Assembly (NCBI GenBank): GCA_016806645.1
Contig: JACSYO010001315.1
Location: 595,501 to 659,500, forward strand
DNA: 64,000 nucleotides
Direction: 5' to 3'
Origin: Ophiodon elongatus
Taxonomy: Eukaryota > Chordata > Actinopteri > Perciformes > Hexagrammidae
Of this stretch, positions 47,100 through 58,500 are shown piece by piece. Under the pieces are notes generated by a model that did no database searches, was not told the DNA's origin, and saw only the letters and a program-made list of their open reading frames with translations. Both the position numbers and the translations under genes were made by a program. How positions within the stretch are numbered: the first letter of the stretch is position 1; the number at the start of each line of letters is the position of its first letter.

Positions 47100-50000
47100 T
47101 GTGTGATTGTTTTTCAGTTAAATACAGCCGGTCTGCTCTTTATTGTGTTGGCACCCAAAGCCGTTGCAGTGTTGTGTAAAATGCTGGTTGATTTTGAGCA
47201 ATTGTGGTTACTGCTGTTAGAGGCCTGACTGCAGCTGTGAATACTTTTTCCTCACTAAACCACATCGTACTAAGCACATTTCTGTTTCTAAGTTTTATTG
47301 TGCGACTGTGTGCTTATGACCACTCGTACAGCGCGAGTTGTTTAGATATGCAGATGATTGAGGGATATTGTGTGTGGTTGTGTGCTAAAGTTTAACCCAT
47401 GCTGCGTGTCTCTCGTGGGTGTCCGTGCTGGAATGCGGCGAGATAGCGGAGCGGCACGGGCACCTGCAGAGCTACGGGTTGATAGTTAATCAGACTATCG
47501 TGGCTGTAAAACACCCACTCAAGCCTTTGATGTTTAAGGAGGACACAAGTTGCTCTGTCATCTGCAGGGCATTAAAACAATCGGCCACGAGGATGAAGAG
47601 AGCTTATTTTTCTTTTAACTGCACAGTGATAACAAGAGGAAAAGTTGGTGTTATTATTAACAAAAAGCAAATGTTGCTATACCGTTTTCAATAATTTTGT
47701 TACTCCCCACTTTTTCACGTGTCTCTTTTTGTCTTGTTCTCTCCTCATTCATCAGGTTTCACAGGTCAGCACTGTGAGCATAACATCGATGACTGTCCAG
47801 GCCACAACTGCCTGAATGGCGGTGTGTGTGTGGATGGTGTGAACACCTACAACTGCCGATGCCCACCTCATTACACAGGTGATCTTCTGCTTTGAGAATA
47901 ACCACAAGAAAACATTCATAAACTTCCCCTCGCACTGTACTTAACGCTTTCCTTTCCCTTTTTAAACGTTTTAGGTCAATACTGCACAGAAAATGTGGAC
48001 GAGTGTGAGTTGATGCCCAACGCGTGCCAGAATGGAGGAACGTGCCACGACACTCACGGCAGCTACCACTGCGTCTGCGTCAATGGGTGGACGGGCGACG
48101 ACTGCAGCGAGAACATCGACGACTGTGCCAGCGCGGCTTGTTACCACGGCGCTACCTGCCACGACCGCGTAGCCTCCTTCTTCTGCGAGTGTCCTCATGG
48201 ACGCACAGGTATGACTTTCCGTGGCCTTACACGCAGATCATAATAAAGTGATTAAAGGTAGGGATGTAGAGTTGATGGAAATCTGTTTCTCGTGGTGCTC
48301 ACAGGTTTGCTGTGCCACCTCGATGACGCCTGCATCAGCAATCCGTGTCAAAAGGGTTCCAACTGTGACACCAACCCAGTCAACGGCAAGGCAATCTGCA
48401 CCTGTCCCCCGGGCTATACTGGGTCAGCCTGCAACCTGGACATTGACGAGTGCTCCCTCGGTAAGTTATAGAGTCAGAAATTAAGTTAGAAATGATTATG
48501 CATAAATTACCCCATATATGCATGACAACTTGCATATTTAATGTTGTAGGTGCCAACCCCTGTGAACACGGTGGTCGCTGCCTCAACACCAAAGGCTCTT
48601 TCCAGTGCAAGTGTCTTCAAGGATATGAAGGACCTCGTTGCGAGATGGACGTCAATGAGTGCATGTCTAATCCTTGCCATAATGATGCCACCTGCCTGGA
48701 TCAGATTGGAGGGTTCCACTGCATCTGTATGCCAGGTCAGAAAGGTTTATGTTGCATGGAGAGGGAAAAGGGGAAAGTTAAACGTACAAATCTTTGTAAT
48801 TTTTATCAAACACTGGGACATTGACGAGTGTATGAAAAGAAGACATGATTTGACTAATAACTCGTTTCTCCTCAATTTCAGGATATGAAGGTGTGTTCTG
48901 CCACATCAACACAGATGAGTGTGCCAGCCAACCATGTCTCAACAATGGCAAGTGCATCGACAAGATCAACTCCTTCCACTGCGAGTGCCCCAGAGGTGAG
49001 AATTTAGGAAATTTGAAAGATGATAGAGTTAATGAAGTAAAATAATTAGGTTCTTTGATCTTTTTTTGGTGAAAATGGGAGCAGAGAAGAGGCTATAAGA
49101 GAGTCGATCATTAACTAATTTGTCAATGAGTAAATCACGCCATATATGGATCACAGATTGAATGTAAATGATTTACTCCCTCTAATAGTGTCGCTGAGGT
49201 TTGTGGGTGAAGAGGACAGAGCGGATCAGGTTGCAGAAACATTAGCATATTTGGCGGGCATGAGAGTTTGTGTTAAAGCTTAGCGCCAAAATTGGGGGAG
49301 GGCGGGGATTGGTTTGTTGCCGGTGAGCTGGATGCCATTGTGTTGTGTTTTGAAAGAAAGATTTCACTGCACAGTAAGAGCCGAGGAGGGAGGGGGGGGG
49401 GGAACACAAGTGTTGTGGAATGGTTCGTAAGGACCTTTAGTGTTCTGCAGACCTACTTCAGATGCAAATATTTTTTTTTCTGTTCTCCATTGTGTGCATT
49501 ATGAACACTGTAGCCATGATATACTGAATATAAGAGTTAACATTTCGCACATTTAAAGAATAATTAGTAAAAAGTTTAATTCTGTATTTTGCTCAATGCA
49601 TATGCAGGTTTTTCGGGGAGTCTGTGTCAGGTGGACATTGATGAGTGTGCCAGCACACCCTGCAAGAATGGAGCTAAGTGTACTGATGGTCCCAACAAGT
49701 ACACCTGCGAATGTGCTGAAGGTAAAACAAACAATTTATTTTCTGAGTTAGCTTGATTTTTTTCTCTCAATTTTTCGAGGTTCTCTCTCAAAATGAGCAT
49801 TGCCATCATTCTATCAAATACCTACTCTCTTTTCCTATCCAGGTTACACAGGGCAGCACTGTGAGACTGACATCAACGAGTGCTACTCTGACCCCTGCCA
49901 TTATGGCACCTGCAAGGATGGCCTAGCCTCCTTCACCTGCTACTGCCGCCCTGGCTACACTGGCCGCTTGTGTGAGACCAACATCAATGAGTGCCTAAGC

Positions 50001-52435
50001 CAGCCCTGCAAGAATGGTGGCACTTGCCAGGACAGGGAGAACACATATATTTGTGCTTGCCCCAAAGGCACAGCAGGTGAGACTTTGCACATTAACTTTC
50101 AACAAATCCTTGCAGTACATTTTTTTTGATTTTCCTCCAATCCATTGCTAACATTTGCTCTAATCTACAGGTTTCAATTGTGAGGTAAACCTGGACGACT
50201 GCAAGAGCAAACCCTGTGACTACGGGAGGTGCATCGACAAAATCAACGGCTACGAGTGTGCATGTGAACCCGGCTACATAGGTGAGCATTGGGAGGAGTT
50301 TACAGGTGCAGGGGGGTGGTCCCCTGAGCTTTGGGAGGGGCAGGTAGGACAGGTGGCTGGCGGGTCTCCTGCGGAACAATGGTGTAAGATTGCCTGTGTG
50401 GGATGGAGTGGGGGGGAGCGGGGGGGGTTAGAGAAAGGAACACAGTCCCCAACCTGATACACACACAAAACACACACAAAGCGCTAACTTTGTTTGCCAT
50501 TTGAAAAGGTTGTGACGTTGAGCCTGGAAAGAGTCCGTAAGGTGATACTTTAAAAGGAAAAGAGCCTGGCCTTTAATCACATATCTGATGTTTAGCAGTG
50601 TGTAACTGCATGACAGATCCCATAAATATCTCAGACTGAAGTGCTTTCACCTCACTTACTTCACTGGCACATGTCCACCTGTAATGTCCTCATATATGAA
50701 ACTTTAGTGACAAAGCCGAGTGGAAAGCTCTTCCTCCCTTTCATGGCCCAACAGAGCCGGTTCTGACTGGTAGCGGCTGAGTGATTATGCTAGAAAGGGG
50801 GCAGGGAGGAACAAGTGTGTGTGTGCAGGCTTCTGTGCATCCCTCCTCCTCTTCCTCCCCTCCATCTTTTTGTGCTGACGGGGTGAGTGTAGAGGGCATG
50901 GCGGGACTGAGACACAGAGGGACAGAGGACTATTGTAACTGAAGATCGGGCAGTTGGGCCCTCCCCTCTTGATTGATGAAGAGCAGAGGAGGAGGGAGCT
51001 GGCTCGGGGATCAGAGGGGGGTTTAATTGTTACTCGGCCGTGTGTGAAATGGCTCTGGCCTTCTGTCCCCTGTAAACAGCTCTGGGTGAAGTTAGTTCTC
51101 CCTGGATGGGGGGTGGTGTGTGTGAATAGAGAGAGAAGCTGCAGCCTCCCCCACCCTCCACCTCCTGGCAGCACCTCCCCCTCTCAGATCCAGCTGAAAC
51201 CCTCCTTCTGCCTATTCAACAGGGCCCCATTCAATCAATGGAGGAGAGGCAAAAGGGCCTCCAGGGGCCGCCAGGCTAGGCACACATTGGAGCTGCCACA
51301 GCGTCTGCCTGTTGAATGTTTAGGGAGTCTTTAGTGTTAGTTATCTCTATTGTCCAAAAGCCACACAGAGCACCTCAGCTAGCAGCTTAAAAAGCCTCAA
51401 AGAATACCACACCAGAGAGCAAAATGTCCAGCTGTGGGGCATTCATAATGGCCATTGTAGATATTTATCATTTCACATCTTTCAAAAAGTATATATGCTG
51501 CATTGTACTAAAATCTTATCTTATTGCCTTTCAGGAACAATGTGTACCTTCAACATCGATGATTGCGCCATCAACCCCTGTCACAACGGGGGCACATGCG
51601 TCGATGGCATCAACAGCTTTACCTGCCTGTGCCCAGAGGGCTACAACGACGCCACTTGTCTGTCTCAGGTGGATGAATGTGGCAGCAACCCCTGCATCCA
51701 CGGCCGATGCCAGGACCTCATCAATGGGTGAGTGCACATCCAAATTTAAGATGAATGAGCAGCAAAATAGAGGCACAAATAAAACTCATTGAATTAAAAT
51801 ACAACACCACTGACCGGACATTTTGTTTGCATTGAAGCTACAAATGTACCTGCGACTCTGGCTGGAGCGGCCCCAACTGTGACATCAATAACAACGAGTG
51901 TGAGTCCAACCCATGCATGAACGGGGGAACCTGCAAGGACATGACCAGCGGATACCACTGCACATGCAGAGCTGGCTTCACTGGTCAGTTATAACCCTTT
52001 TGCTCACTTAGAGCATGTTTGTGCCCTGTTAGCCCACATTTAACCCAAGTGTGCTCTCTAATCCTGCCACTGTAGGACCTAACTGCCAAACTAACATCAA
52101 CGAGTGTGCCTCCAACCCCTGCCTCAATCAGGGCACCTGCATCGATGATGTGGCTGGATACAAGTGCAACTGTTTGCTGCCCTACACTGGTATGACATCT
52201 AACTGCTTATTTTTCACTCTTTTACCTGGGTTGTTTAATTTAGTCAGCTGTTTGCACAGGTCTGAAAATGTAAAGAATATCTTCCGCTTTCCACTCAGAA
52301 GGCGTATCCAGTCCTATCTCATGTTGTTTTAGAAAACATCACCCAATGGCCACAAACTGGGTTGTCTGTTTTTGGCATGTCTGTGTGGAAAGATCTGCCT
52401 GTCTGCTTTGCAGGGATAACAGTGTGTGTGTGTGT

Positions 52436-52500
<65 letters not shown>

Positions 52501-55500
52501 GGAATAACATGGCTAATATAAGCAGGAGAACTGGAGCCTGTTCCAAGCCCTATTCCCACTTCCGCCACATCCTGTTTCCTGTCTGTGATCAAACAATCGC
52601 AGGAAACAGGAAGGACTTTCCTGTTTAGCTAAGTCGTCATGGAAATGAATCAGGAAGTGGGATAGAAACTGGGATAGAAACTGGGATTTAGAAATTGCTC
52701 AAAAGGATTTTTTTTACAGGGATTTTAAAATACATTTTATGATATGGTGTTCAATATTTAAGTCTGATGCAGTTGCTCCTTATTAGCAGCGCAATGCAAC
52801 CACTGATGTTTTCTTTTCTTTGCCAGGTGAAAACTGTGAGATCCTGCTGGCACCCTGCAGCCCCAGACCCTGTAAAAACGGTGGAGTGTGTAAGGAAGCT
52901 GAAGACTACCAGAGCTTCTCCTGTATCTGCCCTGAAGGATGGCAAGGTATCTATCCATTCCTACCTGGCCATCAATCTATTCACCCACTTGACAATGTGA
53001 TTAAGTTTTCTTTAACTATCTTTGTCTTCTCCTCAAGGTCAAACATGTGAGATCGACATCAACGAATGTGTGAAGAGCCCATGCCGCAACGGTGCTATGT
53101 GCCATAACACTATGGGTAGTTACCAGTGCAAGTGCCAGCCAGGTTACACTGGCCAGAAGTGTGAGACAGACACTGATGACTGCAAACCAAGTAAGGAACA
53201 GATTTCCACCACTGTAAGTCCTCATGTTGTCTACTATACAAAACTGGAAAATGGTTATTTTATTCTCTCTTTTCTGTGTTTCAGATCCCTGCAGTAACGG
53301 TGGTCTGTGCCGCGATGGCATCAACACTTTCACATGCACCTGTCTGCCCGGGTTTCGTGGCGGCAGATGTGAGCAGGACATAAATGAGTGTGTAAGCAAC
53401 CCCTGTAGAAATGGCGCCAACTGCACCGATTGTGTCAACAGCTACACTTGCACCTGCCCGCCTGGCTTCAGCGGCATCAACTGTGAGGTCAACACCAACG
53501 ACTGCACTGACAGGTAGCTCACCGTGTCAAAATGTTGTCTGCACTTATTTAACCTGCCCAAAGCAAGTCTTATAAGGTTTTAACTGTTGTTGTCTTGTGT
53601 CTCTTCAGCTCTTGCTTCAATGGTGGCACCTGTGTGGATGGAATTAATGCGTTCACCTGCCTGTGTCTACCTGGATTCACTGGCAGCTACTGCCAATATG
53701 ATATCAATGAGTGTGACTCCAAACCCTGTCTCAATGGAGGATCTTGTCTTGACAGTTATGGGACATACATGTGCACATGTCCTCATGGCTACATAGGAGT
53801 CAATTGTCAGGTAAAAAATCATCTTTTGTCAAGCTAATTGTGTTAGGCCCTGTGGTGGTTTCATGCAGAGACCCCCATTCATACAGTTTACTAAATATTA
53901 TCTGTCTTTGATTCCCTGTTAGATTCTTGTGCGCTGGTGTGATTCATCCCCCTGTAAAAATGGAGGTACGTGCTGGCAGCAGGGAGCGTCTTACACCTGC
54001 CAGTGTCAGACTGGATGGACTGGTCTCTATTGTGACATCCCCAGTGTGTCTTGTGAGGTTGCAGCCAAACAGCAAGGTAAGATAACAAACGTTATTTTCC
54101 ATCATGTGATATGTTTTTTACATTAAATATGTTGAATCAGAATCAGCTTTATTTGGCCAAGTATGCATGCACATGCAGGGAATTTGACTTTTTGTATTCT
54201 CTCACAATGTACTTACACAGAAATAATATTTATATTGACAGCGACAGATGATGATATCGTGATTTAAATGATGTAGATATTTAAAAGCCAATTAATGCAT
54301 ACAAAAAGTTAAATGATAATATATAACGGCAGCAGTAGATATTTTTCTGTTACGGGGTTATTGACAGTTAATAACTTATCTAACTGTTCATCAGAGTAAA
54401 AGCTTGTGGGAAGAAACTGTTATTGTGTCTGGTTGTTTTGGAGGACAGTGTTCTGTAGCGCCTCCCAGAGGGGAGAAGCTGAAACTGCTTGTTTCAAGGG
54501 TGTGAAGGGTCTGCACTGATGTTTCCTGCCCGTTTCCGGACCCGAGGGCTGGAAGGCAGGATCTACAGTCCTGTGTGTGGTTTGTGCATTCAGTAACACT
54601 TTCCTCGTTGATTTCAGGGGTGGAGGTGGCTCACCTGTGCAGGAACTCAGGCCAGTGTCTGGATGCCGGAAACACACATTACTGTCGCTGCCAGGCCGGC
54701 TACACGGGGAGTTACTGCCAGGAACAAGTGGACGAGTGCTCACCAAATCCTTGCCAGAACGGAGCCGCCTGCACTGATTATCTGGGGGGCTACAGTTGTG
54801 AGGTAGGTCGATATAGATTGGAATTAATCCCATGGAAATCGGTCGATATGATTGGTGATTATTAGACAGTTGAGAGTTACTGTAAAATGTAATCATAGAA
54901 CATAAATAAATGACAAAAACTTTCTACAATGAATTATTTTCTCTCTCTCAGTGTGTCCCCGGCTACCACGGTGTAAACTGCTCCAAAGAGATCAATGAAT
55001 GTCAGTCACAGCCCTGTCAGAATGGAGGCACATGCATCGACCTCATCAACACATACAAGTGCTCCTGTCCCAGAGGAACACAAGGTATATTACCTGCAAG
55101 GCCCATTTAAAGTCATTCATTGCCAAAATAAATCGAATTGACCACAAAAATGAGGATATAAATATGTTTGTAATGCACTATTCTGTCTCCCGTAGGTGTC
55201 CACTGTGAGATCAATTTGGATGACTGCACCCCCTCCAGCGACCCGCTGACCAATGAGCCCAAGTGCTTCAATAATGGCAAGTGTGTGGACCGCATCGGAG
55301 GTTACCAGTGTATGTGCCCAGCGGGCTACGTGGGAGAACGCTGTGAGGGTGACGTCAACGAGTGTTTGTCAGACCCCTGTGACCCCATGGGGTCTTACAA
55401 CTGCATTCAGCTCACCAACAGCTACCGCTGCGAATGCAGCACTGGATATACAGGTACTGATGTTCATCCGGCAGCACGTAACAAGATTGCAATGTTCCTG

Positions 55501-58500
55501 GGTGCAGTGTTTAAATGGTGTACAAATGGTGACACGTACATTTTGCTTCTGTTCTCCAGGTCAGCGTTGTGACAAAGTGTTTGATGGCTGTAAAGGAAGA
55601 CCCTGCAAAAATGGAGGGACATGTGCTGTTGCCAGTAACACGCCTCATGGTTTCATCTGCAAATGTCCACCTGTGAGTACAGCTGTGTGATCCACTCAGA
55701 CCACTGCCTCTTGAGAGATACTTTTACTCTCCTTTTGTCCATCAAGTATATCACAATGAGCTTAACCTCTGTTTCTTTCCCTCCAGGGCTTCACCGGCTC
55801 CTCTTGCGAGTATGATTCTCGTTCCTGCGGGAGTCTGAATTGCAGGAATGGAGGTACATGTGTGTCAGGCCACCTCGGCCCACGCTGCTTGTGTCCACCA
55901 ACCTTCACTGGGCCAGAGTGCCAGACCCCCACCGACAGCCTCTGCATCTCCAACCCCTGCTACAATGGTGGCACGTGCCAGGTCACCCCAGACGCGCCTT
56001 TCTTCCAGTGCAGCTGCCCCAGCAATTTCAACGGCCTGCTTTGCCACATCCTGGACTATTCCTTTATTGGAGGTTTTGGCCGGGACATCACCCCACCTCC
56101 GGAAGTGGAGGTGAGCTGCGAGATTCCTCAGTGTGACGAGTGGGCTGGAAACCATATCTGCGACTCGCTGTGCAACAACCACGCCTGTGGCTGGGATGGT
56201 GGGGACTGCTCGCTTAATTTTGATGACCCTTGGCAAAACTGCTCTGCGGCCTTGCAGTGCTGGCGCTACTTTAACGATGGGAAGTGTGATGGCCAGTGCA
56301 ACAGCCCTGGGTGTCTCTATGATGGCTTTGATTGTCAGGGACAGGAAGGACAATGCAAGTAAGTGTAGAAACCAGATGGAAATGCTTGTGTGTTGTAGAA
56401 ATATTTTGGGGATTTGTCATATAATTTTATATCAGAATGCCAACTCAATGTCCTACTTTTCTTCCAGCCCGCTGTATGACCAGTACTGTAAAGACCACTA
56501 CGCTGACGGTCACTGTGACCAGGGCTGCAACAATGCAGAATGTGAATGGGACGGCCTGGACTGCGCCAACAACATGCCAGAGAAGCTTGCAGACGGGCAC
56601 TTAGTCCTGGTGGTCCATATTCCCCCTGAACAGCTTAAAAATCGATCTTCAGCCTTCCTCAGAGAGATCAGCAGCGTTCTCCACACCAATGTGGTGTTCC
56701 GCCGCGACGCCAAAGGAGAACCAATGATCTTTCCTTACTATGGCAACGAACAGGACCTCGTCAAACATAACGTGCTGAAGCGCTCCGCAGATGGCTGGCC
56801 CGAGTGGGCTTCAATGCCCGCCAATGTTTTGGGTCAAGTGAAAGAAAGCGTTTCTGCCATGGTCAGCCCTCGCAAACGCAGAGAGCTGGATCCTGTGCAA
56901 ATCAAAGGGTAGGCACCACAAATACTTTTTCATCAGCAGAACATATCTATAATCATTTCTATTTTTATGTTTTTTTTGTATGTTAATATTTCCACCCATT
57001 TCTTGTTGTAGGTCTGTGGTGTACCTGGAGATTGACAACCGTCAGTGTTACCAGCAGTCTAGTGAATGCTTCCAGAGCGCCACAGATGTAGCTGCATTCC
57101 TTGGAGCACTGGCCACTAGTGGGAATCTCAATGTTCCCTACATTGAAGCTGTCACCAGTATGTAACTCATTTCCAGCTCTTTTGTATATATAAATTCAAC
57201 ATGTAATATTTAAAATGGTCACCAAGTTGAAATCCAAGTAACACGCCGTAATTTCGACTTCTTTCCAGGTGTGAGACCTACTCCCTCCAGTTCAGAGCTC
57301 TACCCCATGTACGTAGTCTTCCTGGGCTTGGCTGCTTTGGGTTTCATCTGCCTTGGTGTTCTGGTGTCTCGTAAGAGGCGACGAGAGCACGGCCAGCTTT
57401 GGTTTCCCGAAGGTTTTAAAACGTCTGAGCCCAGCAAAAAGAAACGCAGAGAGCCGTTGGGAGAAGATTCTGTTGGATTGAGGTAAGGAGACTTTGAAAG
57501 TGGAATATGGAGGCGTCTATGCTGTAAAGTCTACCTTTCTTAGCCTTGACTGGCAACAGTATACTTTATAATGTTTCTTTTGTAGTTGATGTCTAACCTG
57601 CCTCCTCTTTCAAACAGGCCCATGAAAAACTCTGACATCAATCTTATGGATGACAATCAAAATGAATGGGATGATCAGGATCCAGACTGCAGGCGCTTCA
57701 GGGTAAGAGAAAAGCCTTGTCTTGTCTAAATAAACTATGTTTTACCATTCTCAGTCGTTTTCATGTGTGCTACTCATGCTGACGTTATTATGATTGGTGT
57801 GTGTTTCAGTTAGAGGAGCAGGCCATGTTGGATTTGAGCGACCATACTGACCACAGGAAATGGACACAACAGCATCTGGATGCAGCCGACCTGCGTATTG
57901 CTTCCATTGCTCCTACGCCTCCTCAGGGAGAGATAGAGAATGATTGCATGGATGTGAATGTCAGAGGACCAGGTGTGTACACTTTTTATTAGATGATTTA
58001 CAGAATATCATGAAAAAAACGTGAACGAATTTGTAATCTTCAATGAACGCTGACAAACACATGACTCAATTTAATCTTCTCCCTTTCTCTTTCAGATGGT
58101 TTCACTCCCCTGATGATTGCGTCCTGCAGCGGTGGAGGACTGGAGATTGGTAACATTGAAGAGGAAGAGGATCCCTCAGCAGAAATCATCTCTGACTTCA
58201 TTTACCAAGGCGCCAACCTCCACAACCAGACTGACCGCACGGGCGAGACTGCCCTCCACCTGGCTGCTCGCTATGCCCGCTCTGATGCTGCGAAACGCCT
58301 CCTTGAGTCCAGCGCCGATGCCAACGTTCAGGACAACATGGGCCGCACACCGCTTCACGCTGCTGTGGCTGCCGACGCACAGGGAGTGTTCCAGGTAACC
58401 TCTTCCTCTATAGGAGTCTTATATCTCTCCTGGTTTTGATTTCTGACATAGTTTGTCCAGCTGCTTAGAAGCGCTTAACTAAACAAGTATGTGTCCTTAC

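Noticed and set aside
54420..54896. 158-aa minus-strand ORF in notch1 intron 20 / exon 21
   Set aside because: It runs through the interspersed repeat and antisense to notch1 exon 21. No transposase or reverse transcriptase motif is present.
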